Source: Silurus meridionalis
Taxonomy: Eukaryota; Chordata; Actinopteri; Siluriformes; Siluridae
Assembly (NCBI RefSeq): GCF_014805685.1
Contig: NC_060885.1
Location: 9,904,132-9,968,131 of the forward strand
DNA length: 64,000 nt
Direction of reading: 5' to 3'
Translations under genes and position numbers: made by a program
Notes under the pieces: generated by a model
The model's database searches: none
The model's input: only the letters and a program-made list of their open reading frames with translations
What the model was told of the DNA's origin: nothing
Part shown: one piece after another, positions 23,368 through 42,464 of the stretch
How the letters are laid out: each line of letters begins with the position of its first letter
Numbering within the stretch: position 1 is the stretch's first letter

Positions 23368-26300
23368 CTATCTCAGACTGCTGCTGCTGGGTTGAGAGCT
23401 GGTCATACCAGGGTGATCAGGACTGTGACGGTTCTGAGAACAAAGAGCAAAATATAATATAATTACACAAGTTACAGATAAACCTCAAAATTTGATTCGA
23501 TTAAGATTTTGCTGGTCCAACAATATGCTATTATTTTTTAAGTATAACACATACTAGGATTTTGTGGCTAAATGCTCAAAATTGATTGGTCATAAGTACA
23601 GGTAGGTTCCTCTTTCTGTTTCCACTTTATTTTCAGTAACAAGCTTTTGAATCTTTGCATCAAACAGCTTTAGTATTCAACAGGACTATGGTATGTGTAT
23701 CGGCTAAACACAAGCTGTTTTTCATGCTGCACTATTACTGAAAGTAAGGTTGCTCATTCTGTATAAGCAGAGTGTAATCATCTTACAAACCTTCTTTTTC
23801 TTCTTGTCCTTCTTCTTTTTCTTTCGATCAGGATCGTCATCCTTTTTCTTCTTCTTTTTCTTGTGGTCTGAGTCTGACGGGGTTTCTGTTAAAAACAGCA
23901 CAAAGAAAATTGGATTAAGAAAAAATATTAAAGTCAACAACACAAATAGTGATAGTATGATGTGATGGTGAGAGACCTGGGGGTAAGGGGTCCTGGGGTC
24001 GATGGTGTCTGTGTTTATGTTTGCTCTTCTTCTTTGGGGGCTGAATGTGCATCAGTCTGTACTGCTCAGGCAGCTTGAGGTTTTTGAGGTAGTGTGGAGA
24101 ACAAAAATAGCATATTAATTAGTGCTCGTGATGACATTTCTTTAAATATGCTGTTTGTCAGAACAGTAAGACAGAGCGCTCTAATACAGAGTGATACTAT
24201 GCAGAATATAATTACTGATATACCATAGCTATGCTGAATTTTCTAATTAGAATGGCCAAAAGATGTTTTCTAAAACAGCAGCTCTAAAAAGTTTTTCCTT
24301 CTTCGATAGAAAAACAAGGAACTAGAATGAATATATGTGCCACATAATTTAGATTAAAATTTAATGACAAATCTTTTTTGCAATAGACATGTTTTAAATG
24401 CTGATATAGTTAAACGTTCTGTATAAAGCCCACACTTACAGGGCCTGTATGTAGCCGAAATCCAGTGAGCATTGTTCCAGTAAGAGGACTAAAGGAGTTG
24501 TTGCAAACTGGTGGTTTTTCAATAAGGGAACGCAAAGAACTTCCATCCTGATGACCTGGAGTGTCTATCATACCTAGGTAAAAAAAAAACAAAACAAAAC
24601 AAAAAAAAAACCCATTTTACAAAATCTTTTAGGTTACTCCTAAATTATATGCAAGGGTGACGATGATGATAATTATAATAACCAGGATGTTCCGCATAAC
24701 TGATTACACCACTGAATAATCTTTGAATGTGCTTACCAGGTAGCTCTGGGAGAAAGTTGCTGAGCTTCTCTTTTACTTTCTTGCCACAAAATTTGTTGTA
24801 CGCGTGTTCCAGATTGTAGTGGGTGATGAGGTTGGTGTTTCCAGTCAGCTCATTTTCCACTAAGGAAAATGAGAAATACAAGAGTAGAAGACAAACATAA
24901 GAGTGAGTTACTGAAGACGAACAAATGAATAAACTTTCTGTTCCTGTAATCGGTCCTGAATGTCATTTTTTCTTGTTCCCCATGAGAACACATGAGAACA
25001 AGGAGTGCTGAGAGCAGAAACCTTGGATTTCTGACTACAGTGTTGGAAATAATTATATGTTCCCCTGCTGATTTTGTAAATTTACCCCTTACAAAATAAA
25101 TGAACAGTCTAGAATTTTTATGGTAGATTTATTTTAACAGAACGAGAAAGAATATAAAAAATTCCCTACCAACCAGCAATAATTCTGACTCCCACAAACC
25201 GAAATTAGTCCTGTAAATTTAGGAAAGAACTCCTGATATTAACTCATAATGTGTATAAAAGACACTCGTCACAGAATCAACCTCTTCCATTCAAACCTCT
25301 CCACCACCATGGGCAAACCAAAGAGCTGTCAAGGGACGTCAGGGAAAAGATTGTAAACCTGCACAAGCCTGGAATGGGCTACAGGACCATCAGCAAGAAG
25401 CTTGGTGAGAAAGACACCACTGTTAGCATGATAATTGAAAAAGCTATAACACTCTGGAGCTCCGTGCAAAATCACACCTGATGGGGTAAGGAAGATTCTG
25501 AGAAAATGGAGGGATGAGCCCGAAATAACACAGGAGGAGCTTGTTAATTATCTCAAGAGAGCTGGAATCAGAGTAAACACACCAAGGTCTCTCTGCTCAA
25601 GAATGGCCAGTCTGAGTTTGCCAATAAACACCTAAATGATTCACAGAAGGTTCGGGAGAATGTGATGTGGTCAGATAAGACTCGCCGTATTTGGAGGCAG
25701 AGAAATGCTGAATAAAAACATTCTGCTTTGGGACTGTTTCTCTGCTTCACTGTAGAATCTTGGATGAGAAACATCTGGCCTCAGCTAGAGCACAAATGAT
25801 GGGTTGTGGATGGGTCTTCCAGTGTGACAATGACCAAAAACCAGTGGTGGGCTGTCAGGGCCAGCAAAGCCTTCTCTGCTGTCCTGAACACTATCAGAAG
25901 CACTGACTTACATTTACAACTTCTAATATTTGTCTCATGAAATTGTATTAATTTATTCCCAACAGTTTATTCTCTTCTTTTTGTAGTGTTTCTCTTCGCT
26001 GCACTGCTTCCAGTACGTGTATGTGGATGTTAGATTTTTTGTCCAATCAGATTTCAGCCTCTATGTGCTGCCATGTCAATCTAATCTGCCCAGGGCTTCA
26101 AAGTCAGTACTGCTGGCCTTTATACCTTAGTCTCTATTAGCAATGGGTCTGTTACTTTAACCAATCAGATTTCAAATTCGCCCCACAGGGCAGCAAACTG
26201 GCCCAGAATAGCATCAGCATTTTTCCGTCTTCTGATTGGTTGATCAGAGGGAAACTGTTACAGCCAAGTTCGACTTGCAAAACACATCTGTTCTGATCTG

Positions 26301-27845
26301 CACACATTAATACATCTGAGTTAGACTTTTTTATTTCTACAGAGGAAGAGAAATTGATTTGGTCTTGGACATATCAAAAAATACATTTTCCAAATAAGCT
26401 AGATGGCTAGGAGAGGTCAGCAAAGCTAGCTAGCTTGTCTCAGCAGGGAAAGGGTTTGTTCTACACTTCCAGACGAGCAGTACCACTGGATTACAGCCTC
26501 TGAGGAGCGGTGCAAATTATGAGTCACCCAAATGAGGATGGGTTCCCCTTTTGAGTTTGGTTCCTCTCAAGGTTTCTTCCTCATTACATCTAAGGGAGTT
26601 TTTCCTTGCCACAGTCACCACGGCTGCTCATCAGGGATAAATACACACCATTCATCTTGACTGTTGATTTCTGTAAAGCTGCTTTGAGACAATGTCTGTT
26701 GTGAAAAGCGCTATAGAAATAAACTTGACTTGACTTGAGTCTGCATCACTGGTGAGTTGGTTATATCTCATTTAAATTTTTATGTTTTTGTCATGTTATT
26801 AGACAAATATTAATTCTAAGCTGCTCCAGATGATGCAGGTGCACAGTTGCGGTTGTAGTGTAGAGGTTTGGGGCTTGCTTTAATAAAATGGTATTCACCC
26901 TCAATAAGCGAAATTCCTCTCTCTCTGTAATGCCACATGTTGTTATATTGCACTTTTGTATAGTATTGATGGTTTCTCTAATTGTGACGTGATAGTGGTG
27001 GTATTAAGAGGTGGATTAAGTTGGGTAAGTCCTTAATGAAGGCCCAGGTCAGGTACCAAATGCACTGCCAAAAACACAGCCAAGGCAACAATCTGATGGT
27101 CTCGTACACCATTCCAGCATTGTGCAGGTCTACAATCTTGTCCCTGAAGTCCATGGTGGTGGAGAGGTTTGAATGGAAGAGGTTGATTCTGTGACGGGTG
27201 TCTTTTATACACATAACGAGTTGACTTTAGGAGTTGTTTCTTAAAGGGACAGGACTAATTTGGATCTGAATTCTTGCTAATTTGGTGTGGGATCGAATAC
27301 TTATTTTATTAGATATCAAATACAAATTAATTTCTTTAAAGAGTGATATAATAAATAAAAATAAACCTACCATAAAAATTCAAGAATGTTCATTTATTTG
27401 TGAGGGGTAAAGTTTATTTTATTATTTTCCCCCTATGTATATGAAGTATTCAATATAATGTACACGTCATGAACATGAAAACACAGTAAAACTCACACTA
27501 GTGAAGTCACTACAGTGGTGGTGATGATGGTATTGGTGATGGTTACAGTTGGTTGTGTTATTTTTATATAATAAAGAAAGTAAGCATGGTCATGATGATA
27601 AGAAGGCAGGGTGGGTACTCACTTGGCAGTTCTCGCACTAAGTAAAAGGGCTCGTTCATGGCTGCAGGCTTTCGGAGCGGAGGTCCCTCATCTACTAGTT
27701 GGTGTGGAATGGGCACCGCCATGTGCACTGGGTTCTGTGGGACCGGCGGTGGAAGTGGTTTCCCAGAACCGAACCCCAGCGCTGAAGGACCCGAATGTCC
27801 CTGAGCTTCAGTTTGGCTGTAAAGCGATGAAAACATTTCTGTCAT
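23368..27845 (-). CDS. med19: med19, Mediator complex subunit 19 (6 coding exons)
   Basis: Head-module subunit of the Mediator coactivator that links transcription factors to RNA polymerase II; nuclear. Exons in transcript order: 27845-27623, 24859-24737, 24573-24440, 24073-23977, 23885-23791, 23433-23368. Phases agree at each junction and give 245 residues. The core is strongly conserved ([20 protein letters not shown], then [33 protein letters not shown] and [20 protein letters not shown]). A basic tail follows with Lys runs broken by DDDPDR, ending SSSSLR. The start chosen is the ATG of MTEMFSSLY; the frame stays open further upstream but only with non-ATG codons over an A-rich run. Donors after exons 4 and 5 are weak (GTCTCT, GTTTGT). 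The first intron is about 2.8 kb and full of transposon debris. Confidence 0.95.
25038..25850 (+). pseudogene. Tc1-like transposon fragment, plus orientation
   Basis: The terminal region GAAATAATTATATGTTCCCC and GAACAGTCTAGAATTTTTAT is followed by a frame encoding [18 protein letters not shown] and [16 protein letters not shown], the N-terminal DNA-binding part of a Tc1 transposase (25311-25440). Later parts ([20 protein letters not shown]) are broken by stops. It lies in med19 intron 1. The right end is lost. Confidence 0.75.
26475..26738 (+). repeat. LINE 3' tail
   Basis: Runs GGATGGGTTCCCCTTTTGAG, CTCAAGGTTTCTTCCTC, GGGAGTTTTTCCTTGCCAC, TGTAAAGCTGCTTTGAGACA, GAAAAGCGCTATAGAAATAA and ends in TTGACTTGACTTGA, a simple pentamer-type tail. 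Best preserved of the four copies in the window. The stretch 25851-26474 before it holds no gene I recognise. Confidence 0.65.
26990..27440 (-). pseudogene. Tc1-like transposon fragment, minus orientation
   Basis: The complement repeats the left arm of the 25038 element: CTCACAAATAAATGAACATT, TTTTTATGGTAGGTTTATTT, TGTGTATAAAAGACACCCGT, CAGAATCAACCTCTTCCATT, then a frame with [18 protein letters not shown]. The two arms face each other across about 1.7 kb. Confidence 0.75.
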
Positions 27846-28541
27846 GTTGAATAATTTTGTTTGTTTGACTTTTTTTGTTTGGTTTTGTTTTGTTTTGTTT
27901 TGTTTTTTCAACACGAACTATCACTTTGACGTGTTGTGTGAGTTTATGGTCGCTGTTCGTATTGAAATCGACTTGGTTCCGTGTAGTTTACTGAGTAATA
28001 CCGTGATTCTTCTAACATTACAACACGTACTAATCATTATTATATCGATTTATTATTCCAGCGCGGACTTTAAGATACATATGAAGTCAAGAGATAACGC
28101 TAATAGTTACAGGACACGATATAGTGTTCGTTATATTGTTTCAGTGGACAATTTAGACGTTGTTAAATAAAAGAAAATGGGGTCTTGCGCAAATTGTCGA
28201 ATATTTACGGTAATCAAACACACGGAAGCCCGCAGCTGCGTCTTCCTACAAACCTGCATGGGTTGCGTCTCAAATGCATTCACACTCTCTTCCTATGTGC
28301 CCTAAAAACAGAATAGTTTCCATACACTATAAAGTGCACTTAGACAACGATTTTGAAGCAATTTCCCAAGGGCGGGTTTTCGTGAAACGGACCAATCGCA
28401 GTGCGCGAAAAAAAAGAGGCGTGGCCCTTTCGTCCGCAGTGACCTCTGTCCCTTTAAAGCGACGCCTTCAAGGGTGTTCGTCGACATCAAACCCCCTCAG
28501 TGGCGTCATAATAGTCGGCGGTTTTTGCTCGTGAAGAAAAT
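27846..28541. promoter_or_regulatory. presumed bidirectional promoter between med19 and tmx2
   Basis: The two ATGs point away from each other and are 696 bp apart. The tmx2-proximal half is richer in CpG than its surroundings. It contains a GC box (GGGCGGG, 28370-28376) and a CCAAT box (28392-28396). The med19-proximal end has a repeated TTTTG run at about 27880-27906, probably in the med19 5' UTR. No TATA box is evident at a sensible distance from either gene. Transcription starts are not determined. Confidence 0.6.
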
Positions 28542-35315
<6,774 letters not shown>

Positions 35316-35355
35316 GATTAGGAGATAACACTGGGACATCACTTTGGAACTGGAT

Positions 35356-35359
<4 letters not shown>

Positions 35360-35414
<55 letters not shown>
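35360..35414. repeat. (TA)n microsatellite in tmx2 3' UTR
   Basis: Starts 45 bases after the tmx2 stop, runs about 55 bases and passes into ACACAC. Confidence 0.9.
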
Positions 35415-35422
<8 letters not shown>

Positions 35423-36579
35423 GAGCAATGTGCAGTGCCCAGAGTTGTGTGGGAACAAGTTTTCTTTTTGGTTGAAGCCACCCATAATCAAAAAAGTTAA
35501 ATGAATGGAATTAAAAAAAATGGCATAATGCTGTTTAAGAACCCCTAGCCCTTCACTGGCATTGGATTGGGGTTTAAATGGGATCATGTGCCAGCTCAAA
35601 AGTGTTTTATTTTTAACGATTCTACATTTTATGTCTTCTACCTCTAATGAGTTAATGATCATTGTTGATTAATTTATAGGATATTCTTTTTGTAGCTAGT
35701 TGCATTTGTAGAATTAATTACTACTGATGGATTTCTAATTTTTTCATTCCATTTTTTTTGCTGATTCATTTTTATTTGCCAGACATTCAGTAGTTTTGGC
35801 AACGTATTTGCCTGATTAAGTTTCACCGCTCACATTTCTATAGGACAGACTTGGCTCTCTAAAGGGGGGGTGCTGTCAGTGTTGGTTACAACAGTCCTGT
35901 GTTAAGGATGACCAAACTATCAAATGCTATGTGATGATATTTTCAAAGACTTGTCATTTGGCACAGATATATTGCATTTCCACATCCTTTTGCTTAAGCT
36001 GCACAGTCTTAAATAGGTTTTTGCTTAATGCATCCATTTCTGGGTTTTCCATCTTGTAAAAAAAAAAAATGGAAGCTTGTGGGATGTTTTGGCATTTTTG
36101 TAAAAAAACAGAACGCTTTCTGTTCTCTGCTTTACTTCAGGTCATCCTGCAGTCAGTGGCCTTGTATACCCTCTTTATAAAGCACATCATTTCACTTAGA
36201 TTGCCCGCAGAAAGAACTGTATGCTGCATGCACCCTAGTGACTGAATGGTTTTTATCGTTATTCCAAACCACACTTACTGTATAGTATTTAACTCGATTG
36301 CAAGTGGCTGTGTGCTGAGAGGTTTTGGATGAAGGTTGATATTCCAAAAAAAAAACCCTTAGTGCTTCTCAATAGTTCACAAGTATGTTTAAAGAGGACC
36401 TCTTTTTTTTGTTCTTTGCAATGTTATACTTACTGCTAATATAAAGATGTCTTCACCCCCACAAATGTTTTTCAGGTCTTAACTGGAATGCCTGCACAAA
36501 TAATCGGAGCTAATACATCTGCTCATAACACTGGAACTTTATTGATCCTAAAGTTACTACAGGAAAAAAAAAAGAATGG

Positions 36580-36585
36580 AAATAA
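36580..36585 (+). promoter_or_regulatory. candidate tmx2 poly(A) signal
   Basis: AATAAA about 1.27 kb after the tmx2 stop; a further AATAAA occurs near 36650. The implied 3' UTR contains a (TA)n tract at 35360-35414. Confidence 0.35.
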
Positions 36586-36984
36586 ACTGTGAAGAATAAT
36601 TGATTGGGAACAAAACAAAAATGCCCTTAAACTCACTTGGGTTTGTTTATGAAAATAAAAGCCAGAGGGAAACCCAGTGTAAATTAATGTACAAGTTTAA
36701 AAAAAACTATTCTTCATTATATCATGGGCTGAGGTAAACTTTTAGATAGAACACCAAGATAACAACCCTGTGTTGCCCCAAAGAAGTCCAGTCCTTCCTG
36801 TTACTACTTTGCATGCATTACATACAAATTTACTGCAATAAACCTCAAACAGGAAGTAAAGCTTCCAAAGTAAAACATGAAACTTGACCCTGAATCAGTC
36901 AAAATCTAATCAGTTCTGCTGGTTACAATAATAATTATATACAAAATGATGCAAACTTTTAACCATTCATTTCTGATATATTGT

Positions 36985-37693
36985 CAGAGGTGGGAAGTAA
37001 CGAAGTACAAATACTGGTATCAGTACTTCAGTATTTTTTTTCTAAAACACATTTCTACTTTTAAATAAACCAATTCACATCGAAAGCAAATATTCTCTGA
37101 TTATGAAATCCGTATAAAAGTTATGAGGTAGTTTATCCGGTATCACCTCATTAACTGTCCGTGTGGAAACAGCAAATTTGCCATTTGGTGTCCTGATGAT
37201 TTACGTCATTTAAAACACCATAATTACTTTAAAACGTTAACAAGAAAATTTTGTCTTAATGCTCTATGTGCTGAGTTTGGTTTTACGAATAATAAACATA
37301 CATTTGCATAAAGCCTTAAGATTTGTCCACACCCATGTTGATTAGAGTATAAAAAAATAATTGAAAAGAAAAATTTAAGGTACATTTAAAACAGATAATT
37401 TGCGATTAATCGTGAGTTAACGCATGACATAAGATAATCGCGAAATAATCGCACGATTATGTTTAAAGATTGACAGCCCTGATATTAATGTGACGTCCAG
37501 TTTCCAGTGTGACACTGAAACAGGTAGTAGTAATAGCTGATTTTTACACATGTACATGTCAGAGCTCAAACTTTTTTACTTTAACTTGAGTTAAAAAGTG
37601 TAGTCAGTACTTCAACTTTTACCAGTCTTTTTAAAAGCACAAGTATTAGTACTTCTACTTAAGTGAAGGTTGTGTGTACTTTTGCCACCTCTG
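36985..37693. mobile_element. hAT-like non-autonomous element
   Basis: Left end CAGAGGTGGGAAGTAACG and right end CTTTTGCCACCTCTG are inverted. Inner blocks GTACAAATACT, AGTACTTCAG and GTACTTCTACTTAAGTG are typical of this abundant fish family. A second repeat piece (GCGATTAATCGTGAGTTAAC...TGACAGCCCT, about 37395-37480) appears inserted within it. It fills the tmx2-zdhhc5 intergenic gap. Confidence 0.65.
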
Positions 37694-38483
37694 GATATCA
37701 TGCTAAAAAAAACTTTCAGACAAATGGACATCCTGATGAAATGATGCTAAAAACAGGATAAATAATAGAAAATTTTAATCAAGTGTAAATAGCATGCTTC
37801 GCCCTTCTAAAAAGGTTCAATTTGTTTAGATCTTGCCTCATAACCATGACAAAAGGCAATAACTTCACTTAAAGTTCAGCTATGTTTACCTGAAGGCAAA
37901 TCAACAAAACCAGTCAAAGGGCTGGTATTCATGTTTGCAAATACATAACAGAGAAAGTGTGTGAGCCTTTCTGAATGATTCAAAACGAATGGCAGATGAA
38001 TCCATTTAAACCCTTTCAACCTCCTTTCATTAAGGTCTCCTGAAGATGGTTATGGACCATGCCCACTTCTTACCCTTCTGGGTGCCAATCAATGTGGAAC
38101 TGAGTTGGTACTGGTTGGTGGATGTAAATATGTGGCTTATTCAGTAATTGGTTGAAGGTGAAAGGGTTAAACTGATGTACAGAAGGACATGTGTAAAATT
38201 TGTAAAAGATAAATTTTTGGGGGAATTGGTAAATACTAGGGCCAAGTTTCCCAAAACCATTACAGCAAAAAAAGTTATTTTAATGATAACATGACAAAAT
38301 TACCACCCGAATTTATTTTTATTTTTTTAATTCACACCAGCAGGTTCAAACCATGTCAAATCTTTTAGGTTGAACAGTAAATCAGTCAGTTGTGCATCTT
38401 ACCATTGGAGAGATGATGAATCGGTGTTGATAATTATGTATTCTAAATGAATTGATCTAGACTAATACTTTGTTTATAAAGTG

Positions 38484-38489
38484 TTTATT
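38484..38489 (-). promoter_or_regulatory. candidate zdhhc5 poly(A) signal
   Basis: AATAAA on the minus strand, about 1.6 kb past the zdhhc5 stop. The stretch 38490-40106 holds no other gene or obvious transposon, consistent with a long 3' UTR. Confidence 0.4.
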
Positions 38490-40106
38490 AACAATGCTCA
38501 ACCACATTCACCCACACAGACACACATTCATCATACACACAGCTATACAGTACACCAGTTTCCTTCTTCATTAACATACTGATCCAGATGCCAGATATTT
38601 ACTGTTGTTTTTTTATTCTCGTATATGGAATTGACAATCTGTCAATGTGGCTGTTAAACATTCTTTTTTTTCCCAACTGATTGGACAAACATATGGTCTA
38701 CATTTCAATCCAAAGCCATCAACATTTTGAGGAATCACTGAAACACAAAACTTGCAAAATATCCACAATAATTTTTTTTTTTTTAAGTAAAAATTAAATA
38801 AAAAAAAAAAAGGCATTTTTATAATTCATAACTACAGCAGTCACTCACTGACTGGTTCAACCATTTTTCAATCCAATCCAACTGGTTTCCCACCTCTCTG
38901 GTCACCGAACTTCTTCAAGAGTCAGCTAGACAAGGGCACTAGAGATAATCTCTTCAATAGGAATTTATAAACCAAAGAAGACATTATCTCACAGACAGAC
39001 TTTACAAGGTAACTCTGAAAATATATCCCACAAAATGTGCTCAACTGTGTCATATATTCAGATGCTACATTTCATGGGCTGAGCGTTACACTGGATTCAC
39101 CAGGCTGACTCTGAGGCATGTCTTAACCTGGAGACACAGACTCGGCCACCGTGTGGTCATAGCAACCGTCATTCAACATTAGACAAGTCTCCCTTCCCGC
39201 CCATTTGATAGGTTAAAAACCCAAACTGGATACAAATCTAATCATCCTCAATAAAAAAAAAAATCCCAGAGTGCATTTGAGCAACATGTATTTAGAGGAG
39301 ATTCTCTGATCTTCATACATAACATGTACAAATCACAGAACCTACCTAAATCCGGCGCTACTCGAGCACGCCAGAAATGCTTGATCATATCAATAGCTAT
39401 TTAGAAATTCATATAAAATAAGATTGGAAGATTAAATAAAAACATCTCATCGATTTCTAAGTCCGTTGCTTCGAAAACATTCTCTTGAAAAGGATCATCT
39501 CAATAAAACATCAATTTAGTCCATTTCATTAGCCACTTTTAATTCTCCCCTTCTATGTTTAATGCACCATAGTAGAATAGTCATGATCCAATCACAGTGG
39601 TCCGAAATTGCAAAAATGTGTCAAAGTCTCTAATTTAAACCCAATCATTTGGAGAAGGGGACCACCCTGGGAAAACGTGACCTTTTTTTTTTCCCCCCGC
39701 TATACAGAACATACAATTAACGATTTACACAATTGACAATAAAGCAACCCTTTTCATAATTAGATTTTTCAAGGCAGTCCAGTCATCTGCCATACTCGAG
39801 TGTCACACCTCCTCATTAATGGCAAGTCAGGAAGTCCAGGAATTGTACAAGCAACTTTCCTCCCCCTCCTCCGCAATGTCTTTTATCTGACCACACACAG
39901 GCAGGGCAACTTACTCAAACTTTCCCTATGTATAAAAATAAAGCACAGGTCTGGAGTACTTCATTCACTCCAACGTTTCAATAAATGTCTCTTGTGTTCA
40001 ACACATTTCCAACAGCGTAGTGAACCTCTGCCCTGACTGAGCAAGTAGAGGAGGCAGGTCCAAGACTCAGCTGTTGACACAGGACAGGTCAAACAACTGC
40101 CATGTC

Positions 40107-42402
40107 TCAAACTGATATCTCATAAGTGGTCCCTCCGACACCAGTCACCTTCTTCACACCACCTCCAGGCTTGTGGCTGGGGCTCTGAAAAGAACCACTG
40201 GGATAGGCGTGTCCTGGTCGTGTGGAGACACTGACTGGATGAGAGGGGGAAGAGGGGGTCGAAGAAGGAGACTGAGAAAGAGGCGATTTAGGCTGCCCAT
40301 TTGTCCGACTATAAGATTTCATCTGAATCTCGTCCCTGAGTGGCAGAGAAAGAAAAAGGGGAACGTAAATGAATCACTCCTAATATACAGAATGTCATTG
40401 CAAAATGTTTCAATGTTGACGGAACATGCAAACAAAAATAAATAAATAAATGAAATTAAATAAATGCATCAAAGGTTTGTAATTTTCTTACCTGAGAGAA
40501 CAAAACCAAATATTACAAAACACTAGGGCTGCAACAACTAATCGATAAAATCAATAATCGATAATGAAATTCGTCATCAACGAATGCCGTTATCGATTAG
40601 CTGGGCCGCTCAAGCTATGAGTTAGCATGACAGCAAGATAACAACCAGCAGCAGGAAAAGAAAAGAAAAGAAAAAAAAAAAAAACACACTGGTGTCATGG
40701 ATGAAGGTGAAAAATCAGCACTGTAAGCAAAAACTGTATCATCCTTATCATGTGGAAATGTTATATTTTAATGAAGTGCTATTGTGTAAACTGTTCGCTA
40801 ACTTCGGGACAGTCGCACAGGATCTGTTCTGTCGTGACTCGAGAGCATCAGGTTGCGCAATCAGCTCACTCGCAACATAGTGATGGATTCAATTAAACCG
40901 GTGCGAAACTACACTAAATCTAAAGGCAGCAAATAACAGCAACAGTAAACGATTACATTTTTAGTCAGTGTTGTGGTTTTTAGCAAATGATTATGCATTT
41001 TTTTTTAAGAAAGAAAGAAAGAAGTCCCTCATTCGCCCCTCAACAAGCAGTCACGAATAGCTTTAAAATGTCAAAATTGATGATAGTTAAACTTTATATC
41101 TGGCTATAATTATTATAAGCAAAACATCAAATTTGTATAAATCAGGGAGAAAAAAAAACCTATTATTCGAAATAATAATTATAATCATCCGAGTAATTGA
41201 TTTTCAAAATAATAGTTTGTTGCAGCCCTACAAAACACACCACCAATGGAGTAATAACAATACATGCAGACAATTTTTTTTTGCTGTTGCTGAGGAAGCA
41301 AACTAGAAAGAAAGCAACTACAGCATAAGCTTAGGAGGAAATCAAAAGGTGTGAAGGGAAATAGAAAAGGCTGAGAGAAAGAGAGAGGTGCACTCACAGG
41401 AGTCTGGGAGGAGGAGGAGGAGTAGGAGGAGGAGGAAGGAGGCAGCAGGAGGCAGCGTGGAGCGTTGAAGGCAGAGGTTGTTACTCACTTGGGCGCCTGG
41501 ATGCCCCCTGCCCCAGCCGAGGTGGAGGCGGAGGCTTTACGCACAAGGCGATACTGCATTTCAGCGGCTGCGGCGCTCGAATAAGACAGAGATTTGCCTA
41601 AAGGTGGGTGACCTGTGCGTGGTGGGTGGGTGGAAGGGGGCAGTGGAGCATCTGTGGAGCGTGTGCGGTATGGGTTAGAGAGCCTTGGCAGGCCTGAATC
41701 AGACAAGAGCGGAGGACGGGAAAAGCGTGGTGGTCGATGCTGATGTTGATGGTGGTGGTGATGGTGGTGGTGGTGATGGTGCTGGCGGGACTGTGCATCA
41801 TGAAGCAGCCTTTCACGTTCTCGGTCAGGTAGCGGCGGAGGGGAGGCGGAGCCTCGCAGGTAGGCGGTGCCACGGTGTGGTGAAGCAAGCAGGGCAGAGC
41901 TGGAGGAGGAGGGCTGGTGAAGCTCCTCCTCTCGTTGCTGTGCAATCTGTGCAGAAAGAAATGGGGAGGTGTAGCCAAGCGGGGGATTAGGTGACGTGGA
42001 TTCAAAATTCTGGCTTTCAGAGGGTGTAAGAAGGCTGTCGTAGGACAAGCTGCCATTGCGCGGTGGAGGCGTTTGATTGGCTGAACTCTTGTAGCTAGAG
42101 GCTTCAGAAGGTGGTGCATTTTGTGAGGTGGAGCGCACACTGGAGGAGCGAGAACCACCTCCCGAGAGCACAGTGGGGTCGGAGAAGGAGGGGTAAGAGC
42201 GCCCCCCGAAGGAATAGGCAGAGATTCCAGGGGCTTGTGGTGCCCCTTGACCTACGGAGGGTCGCTCAGCACCCATACGCTCTCCTCCTCCTCCATCACG
42301 GCCATCCAGACTGGGCTCAGAGCGGAAACCCGGCTGCTGACTGGACTGGAGGAGAGAGGAAGAGGACTCCTTCAGACTGTCCCCACGACTCATCTAAAAA
42401 AA

Positions 42403-42464
<62 letters not shown>

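Noticed and set aside
27846..27914. N-terminal extension of Med19 (Lys/Gln-rich)
   Set aside because: Needs a non-ATG start, is just an A-rich repeat, and Med19 relatives begin at the MTEMF methionine.
41598..42158. 186-residue minus-strand frame and a 101-residue plus-strand frame
   Set aside because: Shadow frames of the 905-base zdhhc5 exon, which has the correct phase and homologous motifs.
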